In this document: in pieces, positions 1 to 10,319 of the stretch
Numbering within the stretch: the first letter of the stretch is position 1
Layout: every line of letters starts with the position of its first letter
Assembly (NCBI GenBank): GCA_037447655.1
Contig: JBBHKE010000656.1
Coordinates: 62,001 to 126,000, forward strand
Reading direction: 5' to 3'
From: Zygnema cylindricum
Lineage: Eukaryota > Streptophyta > Zygnematophyceae > Zygnematales > Zygnemataceae
DNA: 64,000 nt
Translations under genes and position numbers: made by a program
The notes under the pieces: generated by a model
Told to the model about the DNA's origin: nothing
Seen by the model: the letters and a program-made list of their open reading frames with translations, nothing else
The model's database searches: none

Positions 1-708
1 AGTCCTAAAGTGGTCAAAAGAAGACGGCGTGAAAAATAAATTTACGAAAGTGACTATCATTAACAATCGGTAATATTCGTGGAATTTTAATTTTTGGTTT
101 TTGATTTGTATAAAATTGATTGAAAAGTAGAGTTTTATTTTGAGAACCTAAAAGAGGCAGCGGAAGCGGTGGCGTGTCTATGATGGAAAAATTTTGGAAG
201 AGATGGCGGTAGGGAGCTGGAGCAGTAGAGACGTTGGACACATGCTGTTATGCTGCTGTGCTGCTATACTGCTGTGCTGCTATGCTGCTATGCTGTTATG
301 CTGCTATGTTGCTATGCTGCTATGTTGCTATGCTGCTATGCTGCTATGTTGCTATGCTACTATGCTTCTATAATGCCTTAATCTGACACCGCAATCATAT
401 CAGCTATCATGCTTTAAAATTTATTTCGGATTCACGAAACTAGATTTTCGGGGGAGTGTTAGTTTTTTTTTGAGTTTCGTGCGTACGCGACGTATTGTGC
501 GTAAAAGAATGTTTCGTGAGTAAAGTACGTGGTTTAGATTTGTTATGCTATCAGGATTTACAGTGAAGGTTCGAATGGATTTGCAAATTGGGGGAGTAAG
601 GATACTAATTGTTTGGGATGTACGGAATTAATTGAGTGACCGTTCAACAAAAGGGAAGAGAGGAGGATGTGGACACAGTGGCTAAGAGAGTCTAAAGGTT
701 TGGGGGAG
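1..708 (+). mobile_element. 3' internal part of a family D Gag-only copia element (left neighbour of the tandem array)
   Basis: This stretch is nearly base-for-base the same as 3040-3748; the only difference I see is one A missing near 626. It is the non-coding 3' internal region of a family D element whose 5' part lies outside the window. It holds a TGCTATGCTG-type repeat (about 242-375) and an internal purine tract followed by TGTTAG at about 449-464. It ends in the purine tract GGTTTGGGGGAG directly before the LTR. Because it abuts the LTR at 709, this LTR is shared by two tandem element copies. Confidence 0.8.
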
Positions 709-1778
709 TGTTGGATTTTGGAAACCTTTAGTCCTCTCTATATCACATTACTATGCTGCCATGCTGCGCTGGTCACACTGCAGTCATAGCAGCGTGTGTG
801 ATAAAGATATTGCGCTGCCATGCTGCGCTGGTCACATCGCAGTCATAGCAGCTTGCGTACTTGGTACTAAGTTTATTGGAACGTACGGAATTGGACTTCA
901 AGTGACGCGAAGAAACATAGACGAAAGTGCGGAATGTGTTGGAGAAACGGACGGCGGATCGCGAAGCGATCCGGTGATTAATATTCGAAATGATTTAAAT
1001 TGTACGTGGGTCATACGAAACATAATGCGACGGTCAAACATGTGATGAATTGGACACCACCGGAGCTACGGACGGCGGCGCCGTCAGTTTGGTGAGGGAC
1101 GCGAAATCGCGTCCATCACATGATATTTATTTTGGACGGTCCGGATTCGTTTGACGTAATTTGTAAGACTTGTAAATATTTAGTCATTTCTTGTTTGTCC
1201 CATGTATTAATTATTACGGTAGATCTCAAGTACACTCACATTAATAGATGTAGTTGGTTGATTACGTACGGCTGGTATGCCTCCGTACAGTTAGTAGTAA
1301 GCTGTAGTATATATTGGTAGGACTTAGTCATTTCTATTTTTAAGGGGAACTTTTTGGACAGAAACTGTTTCTGCTCCTTTTTAGGATATTCATCTGAGAA
1401 TTGCTCTCAGTTTAATTGGCAGAATTATTTGGAATTCTGCATGTGTGTTCCTCCTTGTATTGGAAATATTGTGGCAAATTTGCAGACCTATTGTGTCTCT
1501 GATTTGCTTGGGGCTTCATTGTGAAGTTGGTCATATTTATCAAAGTTCTGGCAGGCTGTTTTTCTGCAACTTTGACTGAGTGTTGTGATTATTTGGTTTG
1601 GTATTATTATATGAAATTTGATGGGAATACTAAGTGGCCTGGAAACTATCAGGTTGAGTAGTTTCAGATTGGTTTGGTTATTCTGTGGATATCTGAGTGG
1701 AATCAAAGTAGGCTGTTTTGGGGTAGTCTGTGGTGCTTCCGAGGGTACATTCATGGCTGTAAATGGCTATGAACAACA
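709..1778 (+). repeat. Family D LTR, shared by two tandem copies
   Basis: The LTR starts TGTTGGATTTTGG after a purine tract and ends CAACA immediately before the primer site; the second copy is at 3749-4816. Inside are a direct duplication around 757-855 (CATGCTGCGCTGGTCACA... twice), a perfect 19-bp palindrome at 955-973, a second palindrome at 1097-1114, and a TATA-like TAGTATATATTGG near 1305. The last 26 bases contain the gag start codon (1753-1755). The start TGTTGGA and end ACAACA resemble Drosophila copia LTR ends (from memory). Confidence 0.85.
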
Positions 1779-3003
1779 GGTTATGGGCCCACGCCCATGG
1801 CTACCCATATTAGATGAGTCTTACTTACCCATATTTGATGAATCTAACTATTATTACTGGAGGAGTATGATGGAGAGCTTCTTCAAGAGAAGGGAGCTGA
1901 TGACTGTGGTGGATGGGACATGTACTGAATCATCGCCTGGATGGGAGGATAAAAACGATGAGTGTTTGAGGATTATCAAGCTTTGCTTGACTGAGAAATT
2001 TGTAATGATTTACATTTGTTTTAAAAGTGTAGCTGAAATATGGAAGGATTTAGAATGTGTGTATCAAAAGACTTCCGTGTATCACTGGATGAGTAGTGTC
2101 ACAAAAATAGTTGAGTATAAGTATGATGGAGGTAGTATGATGAATTACTGTATTGGGTTACAAATATTGTTTGTAGAAAATGAGATTGCAGGTGGAAACT
2201 TTACAAATGCTCAAAAGGCTTTTCTGTTAATGAAAGGATTACCTAAGGAATATAGGTGTGCTTTAGATAGATTAAAACAGGTTGATAAAAATAATTGGAA
2301 CTTACAATTAGCAATCAGGTGTGTTTTAGAAGAAGAGGCGAATAATGAGGCTCTAAAGATTAGGGGGAACTTTCAAGGTGTCAGATCACAGTTTCAAAGA
2401 AATAAGAAAAGTTGTAAGGTAGAAAACTGTTTTTATTGTAATGATGGAGGACATACTTTCAGGGTATGTCCTCTATATAAAAGTGCATGTTTCACAGGAA
2501 ATTTCAGAGAAGGGTGGGACAACAACCGAGTTCAGCCCCCTATACAAAGGCAACAGAATGCATTTACTAATCCGAGGAAATATTGTGAAGATAAAAGGGT
2601 TACACCTTCTTTCGAGAAATTTGTTTATTTGCCGACCGTCAATTTTGGAAATATGGAGAACGATGACAGAGGGGGAAAAATTATTGTCACCGAAGATGGT
2701 GTGGAGGAAAAGAAGACAGAAAAGGACGCGGTTTTTGAAACTTTTTCTGGTGACAGATTGGTGAGTGATGAAAATGTGCAAGAGGAAGAGGTTGTTGAAG
2801 TAAGAATACTAGGAGGAAGTGAAAGGGATTTGGAAATTGAAACTGAAAATAATTTGCAGGAGGAGATTAATTCATCTAAAGAAGGAGAGAGGAAAAGTGT
2901 TCAGAAAACTGGAGTATGTGAAAAAGTTCATAATACGGAAGAAGAAAATAAAATTGTGAAAATGGGAAAAACATCAAAATTCGGTAAGAAAACGAGGAAA
3001 TGA
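1753..3003 (+). CDS. Gag of family D copia-type element, intact reading frame
   Basis: Predicted Gag capsid/nucleocapsid protein, 416 residues without an internal stop. The ATG at 1753 lies inside the 5' LTR, 26 bases before its end. I chose it because it gives the N-terminus MAVNGYEQQVMGP, collinear with the Gag starts of families A and B; the open frame extends upstream to 1618 but only through LTR. Residues about 15-230 resemble the UBN2/DUF4219 capsid region of copia Gags. A CX2CX4HX4C zinc knuckle is at C226, C229, H234, C239 (CFYCNDGGHTFRVC). After it comes a lysine/glutamate-rich tail of about 170 residues with no protease motif, ending KKTRK. The protein would assemble particles and bind RNA; RT and integrase must come from another element. 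Confidence 0.8.
   Translation: MAVNGYEQQVMGPRPWLPILDESYLPIFDESNYYYWRSMMESFFKRRELMTVVDGTCTESSPGWEDKNDECLRIIKLCLTEKFVMIYICFKSVAEIWKDLECVYQKTSVYHWMSSVTKIVEYKYDGGSMMNYCIGLQILFVENEIAGGNFTNAQKAFLLMKGLPKEYRCALDRLKQVDKNNWNLQLAIRCVLEEEANNEALKIRGNFQGVRSQFQRNKKSCKVENCFYCNDGGHTFRVCPLYKSACFTGNFREGWDNNRVQPPIQRQQNAFTNPRKYCEDKRVTPSFEKFVYLPTVNFGNMENDDRGGKIIVTEDGVEEKKTEKDAVFETFSGDRLVSDENVQEEEVVEVRILGGSERDLEIETENNLQEEINSSKEGERKSVQKTGVCEKVHNTEEENKIVKMGKTSKFGKKTRK
1779..1791 (+). promoter_or_regulatory. Primer-binding site for a half-tRNA-iMet primer
   Basis: GGTTATGGGCCCA directly follows the LTR end. Its complement TGGGCCCATAACC is the anticodon arm of initiator tRNA-Met, not its 3' end. The same site is the known primer site of Drosophila copia (from memory). 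Here it is also translated, as part of Q-V-M-G-P in Gag. Confidence 0.75.
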
Positions 3004-3280
3004 AGTAGAATTCAAAGGATGAATCGTAGAAGAAAACGTAGTCCTAAAGTGGTCAAAAGAAGACGGCGTGAAAAATAAATTTACGAAAGTGACTATCATT
3101 AACAATCGGTAATATTCGTGGAATTTTAATTTTTGGTTTTTGATTTGTATAAAATTGATTGAAAAGTAGAGTTTTATTTTGAGAACCTAAAAGAGGCAGC
3201 GGAAGCGGTGGCGTGTCTATGATGGAAAAATTTTGGAAGAGATGGCGGTAGGGAGCTGGAGCAGTAGAGACGTTGGACAC

Positions 3281-3415
3281 ATGCTGTTATGCTGCTGTGC
3301 TGCTATACTGCTGTGCTGCTATGCTGCTATGCTGTTATGCTGCTATGTTGCTATGCTGCTATGTTGCTATGCTGCTATGCTGCTATGTTGCTATGCTACT
3401 ATGCTTCTATAATGC
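3281..3415 (+). repeat. TGCTATGCTG-type simple repeat in family D internal region
   Basis: About 135 bp of imperfect units of TGCTATG/TGCTGTT lie in the non-coding part between gag and the 3' LTR; the other copy is at 242-375. Similar TGCTAYGCTGC strings occur in the D LTR (755-855) and in the gypsy LTRs (31460-31530; 51600-51700, inverted). Confidence 0.8.
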
Positions 3416-3735
3416 CTTAATCTGACACCGCAATCATATCAGCTATCATGCTTTAAAATTTATTTCGGATTCACGAAACTAGATTTTCGGGGGAGTGTTA
3501 GTTTTTTTTTGAGTTTCGTGCGTACGCGACGTATTGTGCGTAAAAGAATGTTTCGTGAGTAAAGTACGTGGTTTAGATTTGTTATGCTATCAGGATTTAC
3601 AGTGAAGGTTCGAATGGATTTGCAAATTGGGGGAGTAAGGATACTAATTGTTTGGGATGTACGGAAATTAATTGAGTGACCGTTCAACAAAAGGGAAGAG
3701 AGGAGGATGTGGACACAGTGGCTAAGAGAGTCTAA

Positions 3736-3748
3736 AGGTTTGGGGGAG
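3736..3748 (+). promoter_or_regulatory. Polypurine tract of family D
   Basis: The purine-rich run AGGTTTGGGGGAG abuts the LTR start TGTTGG at 3749. It is the expected plus-strand priming site for reverse transcription; the identical tract lies before 709. Confidence 0.7.
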
Positions 3749-4816
3749 TGTTGGATTTTGGAAACCTTTAGTCCTCTCTATATCACATTACTATGCTGCC
3801 ATGCTGCGCTAGTCACACTGCAGTCATAGCAGCGTGTGTGATAAAGATATTGCGCTGCCATGCTGCGCTGGTCACATCGCAGTCATAGCAGCTTGCGTAC
3901 TTGGTACTAAGTTTATTGGAACGTACGGAATTGGACTTCAAGTGACGCGAAGAAACATAGACGAAAGTGCGGAATGTGTTGGAGAAACGGACGGCGGATC
4001 GCGAAGCGATCCGGTGATTAATATTCGAAATGATTTAAATTGTACGTGGGTCATACGAAACATAATGCGACGGTCAAACATGTGATGAATTGGACACCAC
4101 CGGAGCTACGGACGGCGGCGCCGTCAGTTTGGTGAGGGACGCGAAATCGCGTCCATCACATGATATTTATTTTGGACGGTCCGGATTCGTTTGACGTAAT
4201 TTGTAAGACTTGTAAATATTTAGTCATTTCTTGTTTGTCCCGTGTATTAATTATTACGGTAGATCTCAAGTACACTCACATTAATAGATGTAGTTGGTTG
4301 ATTACGTACGGCTGGTATGCCTCCGTACAGTTAGTAGTAAGCTGTAGTATATATTGGTAGGACTTAGTCATTTCTATTTTTAAGGGGAACTTTTTGGACA
4401 GAAACTGTTTCTGCTCCTTTTTAGGATATTCATCTGAGAATTGCTCTCAGTTTAATTGGCAGAATTATTTGGAATTCTGCATGTGTGTTCCTCCTTGTAT
4501 TGGAAATATTGTGGCAAATTTGCAGACCTATTGTGTCTCTGATTTGCTTGGGGCTTCATTGTGAAGTTGGTCATATTTATCAAAGTTCTGGCAGGCTGTT
4601 TTTCTACAACTTTGACTGAGTGTTGTGATTATTTGGTTTGGTATTATTATATGAAATTTGATGGGAATACTAAGTGGCCTGGAAACTATCAGGTTGAGTA
4701 GTTTCAGATTGGTTTGGTTATTCTGTGGATATCTGAGTGGAATCAAAGTAGGCTGTTTTGGGTTAGTATGTGGTGATTCCGAGGATACATTCATGGCTGT
4801 AAATGGCTATGAACAA
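3749..4816 (+). repeat. Family D 3' LTR, fused to a family A element
   Basis: This is the second copy of the LTR at 709-1778, with only a few substitutions visible (for example at 3811, 4242 and a cluster at 4761-4786). It ends ...GAACAA at 4816, where the intact LTR would continue CA. It is then followed directly by coding sequence from the middle of a family A gag. GAACA in the D LTR against GAACT in the intact A copy (14760 region) gives microhomology at the joint, which suggests an end-joining deletion that removed the A 5' LTR and the front of its gag. Confidence 0.8.
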
Positions 4817-7800
4817 TCGTGGAGGGGGTTCTTCCGGAGGGAAGAAAAAGGCGGTTGTGGTTACAAAAGTGACAGGAGAAATCGAGGATGAGTCCTCCGA
4901 GGAGGATGGGGAGCTTCTTCTTGACGAGAGTCTGGAGGAGAAGGAGATCCCTCGGAGACAGAAGTGTGCCCTTGGAGATATTCGGGAAGCTCCACAAGAA
5001 GGATGGATCATCGACTCAGGTGCATCCACGCATTTGTGTCGCGATAAAGAACTCTTCACTAAGATAAGAAAGATCCCTACTGTAGAGATAGAGTATGGGG
5101 GTGGGATAGTGGTTACTACAGATCTAGTGGGATCAGTAGATCTAAAATTCTTAGTGGAGGGTAAAACTTCTATACTTACATTCTCAGATATACTCTACAT
5201 TCCTTAGTTGAGTAAAAATCTTGTCTCTACGTCTGTGCTAGATGACAAAGAGTTTGATACCTTCACCAGAAAGGGAGTCTTTACAGCTAAGTATATGGAT
5301 GAAGTTTACTTCACGGCAGATAAGGGTAGCCAAGGAATGTTTAGGCTTAAGTGGAGTAATGAAAATAAGAATGCTTTCTATGTTGGTGTTCTTAAGCTGA
5401 TGATTTGGCATAAGCGGTTGGGGCATGTGCATTTTGATAGGTTTAGGGAAATGAAAAAGCTTGTGGTAGTAGAAGGCATTCAGTTTGGGGATAATGAAAT
5501 AATGGGTGACTGTAGTGGTTGTGCTCAAGGTAAGGCTCACAGACTTCCCTTTCCCAAAGTCGCCACATATAGAGGTGAGAAAGTGTTAGATTTGGTCCAC
5601 ACAGATATTTGGGGTTCGGCAAAAGTACCTTCGGTTGGAGGAAAGAGGTTCATGATGACAATAACTGATGACTGGTCTAGATACTCTAGAGTCTATTTTC
5701 CGAAAACAAAGTCTGAAGCATCAACTTACTTCAAAGAATATAAAGCTTGGAGTGAGATGTTGCATGAAACCCCCATTAAGAGGATAAGGAGTGATAATGG
5801 GGGGGGAATATACCTCTAACCTGTTTGAGGAATATTTGAGAGATGAGGGAGTGCAGCACCAGAAAACTGAACCATATAACCCGAAACAAAATGGGGTAGA
5901 TGAGAGGTTGAATCGAACACTAGGAGATAGTGCCTGCAGTATGTTGGCAGATTAGAAAATAGGAAAGAGATTTTGGGCAGAAGCAATAAACTGTGCCAAC
6001 TACATTAAGAATAGAGTTCTTACCTCAGCTATAAATGGAATGACACCTTATGAGAGATGGGTTGGAAGGAAACCAGATATCTCACACCATTCGGTAGCCA
6101 AGTTTATAGTCTTGACACAGATAAGAAAAACTGGAAACTAGATGCAAAGGGAAAACTTGGATACTTTGTGGAATGTGATGTGGATGTTAAGGGATATAGA
6201 GTATATGACTTAGCAAAGAAAGATATCCTTCTGGTTAAACACTAAGTTGTCATGGATGAAGGAAAGTAATTTAACCCCTTCAAATATACAAAGAAGATAA
6301 GAATCAGATTTGAGTCCGAAAGTTAGGATAACTCGGTTGTTCTCGAAAGGGACATGAGTGAAACCATGATTACATATTTAGGGGTGATCCAAGATACGAA
6401 GACTCACTGGAAACCTCACATAATCCTATGGACTTCGAGGAGATAAAAGAAGCGAGACAAGAACCGGTTTCCATGGAAAGGAAAACCGATGAGACACTGC
6501 GAATAAATCCAAGACTCCCATCCATTCCAGCTTCGGAGTTTGAGGGAGGAAGAAGGAGCAGCAAAAGATTATAGGAAAAACAAGCCGCTCATAAGGTAAC
6601 TAAGCTATCTCACCCTGATGAGCCTCAGTTTTACTCGGAGGGAGTGAATAGTCTAGAGAAAGAAAGATGGATTAGAGCCATAAATGATGAGATGGCTTCT
6701 ATCATGGAAGGAAATACTTGGGAACCAGCGGATTGTCCTCCAGACAGAAAACCTGTTGGGTGTAAATGGGAATTTAAACTAAAACTGAACCCAGATAATA
6801 CCATTGAGAGATATAAGGCTCGATTGGTAGCAAAGGGATTCACCCAAAAGGAGGGGATTGACTAATTGTTCGGTTCCCCTGAGTAAGGATTCTCCTCAGT
6901 CTGGCTGCAACGGAAGACATGGAAATCCACCAGATGGACATTAAGACAGCTTTTCTTAATGGTGAGTTTGAGGAAGAAATTTTTATGAGGCAACCCGAGG
7001 GGTTCGTGGAAGAAGGAGAAGAGAGCAAAGTCTGCAGGCTCATAAAGTCCTTATATGGACTGAAGCAGGCTCCCCGACAGTGGAATAAGAAACTAGATGA
7101 GTTTCTTACCGGTCTAGGATATATCCGTATCAGCTCTGACCATTCTATCTATATGTTTCAAGATGAGAATGGTGTCATTTTTATTGCAATTTATGTGGAT
7201 GATTTGCTTGTGTTGAGTAAATCTTTGGAAAAGATCAATAAGTTAAAGAAAGATCTTAGAAGCAGATTTGATATGAAGGATTTAGGGGTGGCAAGATATA
7301 TTTTGGGGATTCAAATGGAGAGAGATAGGGGGAAGAAGATTATCAGACTTACTCAGAAAGAAGCAATAGGTAATATGCTTGAGAAATTCCATATGGAAAA
7401 TGCTAACAGTTGTACCACTCCCATGGACTTGAAAAAAGTAAGTGATGGGAGTGTACAAGGAGGAGTGATGATCTTAGATGATCAGATGAGTCCAGATGAG
7501 AGAGATTTTATGAAGTCTATCCCTTATAGACAGGTCGTAGGAAGTTTAATCTATTTTATGAATTATACCACGTTGGACATTTGGGCAGTAGTTGGAGTAC
7601 TCAGTAGGAGTCTTAATAATCCTAGGAGGGAGGGGAGCACACTGACATCACTACTTGGAGTGATGCCAGTTATGGGGACGCACCTATGAGACGATGCACT
7701 TCTGGGTATGTGTTGTATGTTGGGGAAGAAGCTTGCTGTTGGAGCAGTAAGCAACAAAAGGTGGTTGCTCAGTCCACTATGGAGGCTGAGTACATGGGCT

Positions 7801-8122
7801 CTTGTTGTGCTATGAAAGAGTTGATGTGGGTCAAGTCCTTGCTGTAAGAACTGAGTATATGAAGAAGGGAGTACATGAAGTGTTTTGTGATAATAGAGCG
7901 GCTATAGCAATTGCAGCCAATCCAAAACATCATTCTCAGGCTAAACATATGGACATAAGATTAAGTTTTGTAAGAGAAAAAGTGGAGGATAAAATAGTGA
8001 ATCTTGTATATAGATCTGATGAGGAAATGGTGGCTGACATGATGACCAAACATGTGCCCTCTCCAAAGTTAAAATATTGCAGAGAAAAGTGTGGATTAAA
8101 AGAAAAGTTAAAATTAGACTAG
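4803..8122 (+). pseudogene. Family A copia gag(end)-pol pseudogene: protease, integrase, RT, RNase H
   Basis: Decayed Ty1/copia polyprotein in several frames. In order: the Gag tail GGGSSGGKKK; protease DSGAST near 5014; GAG-pre-integrase HKRLGH near 5410; integrase core with DIWG and SDNGG (5580-5815); RT with KARLVAKGFTQ (about 6815), the MDIKTAFLNGE block (6937) and YVDDLL (7192); and RNase H ending VREK...DMMTKHVPSPKL. Lesions include TAG at 5205, a frameshift in the G-run near 5800, further stops in the integrase tail, TAG at 6572, a deletion after 6865 removing the segment that follows KEGID, a deletion near 7635, and TAA at 7845. The first codons come from the D LTR, since the ATG at 4803 lies in it. 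Not functional. Confidence 0.9.
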
Positions 8123-8135
8123 AAAATAAGGGGAG
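8123..8135 (+). promoter_or_regulatory. Polypurine tract of family A
   Basis: AAAATAAGGGGAG lies between the pol stop codon and the LTR. The same tract occurs before the LTRs at 26584 and 38426 and, in inverted form, next to 11327. Confidence 0.7.
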
Positions 8136-9181
8136 TATTGAAATAATTAGTTTTATTGTATTTTCTAGGCCTAAATTAATTAGCTGGAAAACATACAAAG
8201 AAAATGTAGGCAACCTGCCTCCATCTCTTCTCTCTCGCCCCCATACTTGTTGTAATCACCGAAGGAGAGAGAGAGCGATGGAGCCATGGCTACCTCAACT
8301 CCATGGCAAGGACTAAAGAGTGACTTAAGTCACTCTCAACAAAAAGTTGAGTTCGGCAGGACTTGAACCCCCGACCGGCAGAGCGCGGCGTAGCCGTTAG
8401 CTCTAACCAGTCTGTCGTAGAAGTCGGTTAGGAGATATAGGGTTTGATTAGTATTTTAACTATTGTACTATTCATAAATCATTTAACTGAAAATGTTTAC
8501 GACGTGCATAGATACAGTTTGATAAAAGTACGAAGTACTATACTAACTAAAACGCATATCGCGCATTTTGTTTCGACATCGAAACAAATATCGCGCAAGT
8601 ATTTATTACGGTTGAGATTACATTTCGCGTCAAATCTAACGGCGCACATCATCGCCTAAATCTCGGAATGGTAACTTTGGCATTTAGTGACGTGGCATGA
8701 CCTTGCGCTACGTGGAGAGACAACATTTGGTCGCAGGAATTCTGAGGAACGTACGGACAAGTGGAAAATGGACACGCATCCACCTAATGGCCTTGTCGTA
8801 TCGAGGCTGTACATAAAGTACATCGGCAGTAGTACTTCTGGTATTGTACAGTGTTCTGATTGGTTCGTACATGTAGTAGATAGGGGCTGTGAAAGGAACT
8901 AGGAAAAACTAGGACTTAGGAAAAATCAGGAAGATAGTCCTCTCTCTCTTTGAGAGTTTCTATCAATTGGCATCTTTGCCACCTTATAACTTATGGCCTG
9001 GTTGGGCGTTTTCATAGATTTATTTTTTTACGGTCTCACGGGAGTCCAAGCTGCAGAGGGGTGCAGTCTGATTGTCTGCTTCTGTGCTAAGATAGCAGTA
9101 GTTTCCATTGAAAGTGGGTTAGTTAATAACTATCTAAAGGCTTCCTGTATTCTGTAGTCCAATGGAGGACACAAAATTGCA
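8136..9181 (+). repeat. Family A 3' LTR
   Basis: An LTR of about 1046 bp starting TATTGAAAT (TG mutated to TA) and ending ...GGAGGACACAAAATTGCA. Landmarks are TATTTTCTAGG near the start, GGAGCCATGGCTACC, the perfect 18-bp palindrome at 8318-8335, an antisense tRNA-like module with the B box GGTTCAAGTCC (complement of 8359-8369), and a decayed TATA region near 8955. The end includes the gag ATG context CCAATGGAGGAC. Immediately after it, at 9182, lies gypsy integrase sequence on the other strand, so this element landed in the gypsy pol region. Confidence 0.85.
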
Positions 9182-10319
9182 TCATGTTCGGCCAATAATA
9201 CGCCTCAGTGACACGTGACATTGATTTATTCTGCTTGAAATGTCCACCAAGCGGTTCGTCATGACTCATTTTAAGTATCGAGTGACGTAACTTCTGGTTT
9301 GCTGGAACGTAAAGTCTCGTTGTCTGGCTTCGTCTGTACCGGCATATACCATTGGCGATTCAAAATAATACCTTCTGTTTAAGGAGTTCCTTGATTGTCT
9401 CGTCTTCATCGTATGTTGCCTTGATCATACTGATCCATTGTTCGTCCACTTGTACCGTACTAGTCACTGCGCTAAGTTTCGTATCCTACGCTCCGCCCGA
9501 CAATGCAGTGTTTTTTTTCACTGAGGTTGTGTTCCCATCTTGCGATGCTTGCGATCGTGTCTCTGTTACTGGCGCAGCTACTCCGGGTTTTTTTGACAGC
9601 GCATCCACCGGGTTTGTCTTGCCCGATTTATATTCAATAGTTCTTTGGTCTGAAAGTGTGAAGAAATGTCATCCAACGAATCTGTTTCTTGAACAACTTC
9701 GGCATTGTCTGGAGATATTGCAGAGCGTGGTGATAGGTGATGATTGTGATCCGTTTCCTTTGGACGTAACATTTCCAAACTTCCAGTGCATTAACAATGG
9801 CCATTGTCTCCTTTTCATGGGTGGCCCAGTTAAGCTCCGCTGCCTTTAGTTTTTGCATGTCGTAGGCAATGGGTTGAAGCCCTCTTCCTTGATACTACAT
9901 AAGGATTGTTCTAATAGCTGTATTGCTAGCCTCAATGATTATCGTCAAAGGTGAGTTCGGGTCGGGAACAGCTAACACAGGGGCGGTAACCAACCACTCC
10001 TTTAGCATGTTAAAGGCTGCCCCTTGCGTCGATTTCCACTCGTAGAGCACGTCGTTTTTGAGTAATTCCGTGAGTGGTGTAGTAATTTTTGCAAATCCTT
10101 CAATAAAACGACGATAGTAGGAGCATAATCGAAGAAAGGTCCGTAACTCGGTAATGTTCGTCGGCTGCGGCCACTCCTTCACTGCCTTAGTTTTGTTCGG
10201 ATCCACTACGATGCCATCCCGGCTCACCACATGGCCCAAAAACTCAATTTTTCCATTCAACAAGTCGCATTTACTCCTCTTCGCGTACAACTTGTTCTCT
10301 CGAAGGACTTGCATGACCG
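9182..10319 (-). pseudogene. Gypsy RT C-terminus, RNase H and integrase zinc-finger segment
   Basis: Minus-strand gypsy pol. From 10314 down come the RT thumb and connection (KCDLLNGKIEFLGHVVS, then the YRRFIEGFAKIT segment), RNase H with THEKETMAIVNALEVWK, the linker GKTNPVDALS near 9610, then LYVPANQKLRHSILKMSHDE with GGHF and AYYWPNM. The last part matches the H2C2 zinc-binding module of gypsy integrases. Frames change near 9860 and 9700, and there is a stop near 9357. The segment stops in the integrase at 9182 against the copia LTR. It is the continuation of the pol at 17980-20150. Confidence 0.85.

Larger units (their letters stand above)
709..4816 (+). mobile_element. Family D non-autonomous (Gag-only) copia-type element
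   Basis: Two LTRs (709-1778 and 3749-4816) bracket a short internal region of about 1970 bp that codes for Gag only. No protease, integrase or RT motif is present. This fits the TR-GAG class of non-autonomous LTR elements. The 3' LTR is not followed by a target-site duplication: it loses its last two bases and runs straight into another element at 4817. Tandem sharing of the left LTR indicates unequal recombination between elements or integration next to a sibling. Confidence 0.8.

Noticed and set aside
761-1320. Open frames in the family D LTR, repeated at 3834-4360
   Set aside because: They lie wholly within LTR sequence and match no protein motif. Conservation between copies is explained by LTR identity.
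1-4816. Considered as a CRISPR-like or satellite direct repeat because of the 3-kb periodicity
   Set aside because: The repeat resolves into LTR plus internal region, with purine tract, primer site and Gag, i.e. a tandem retrotransposon.
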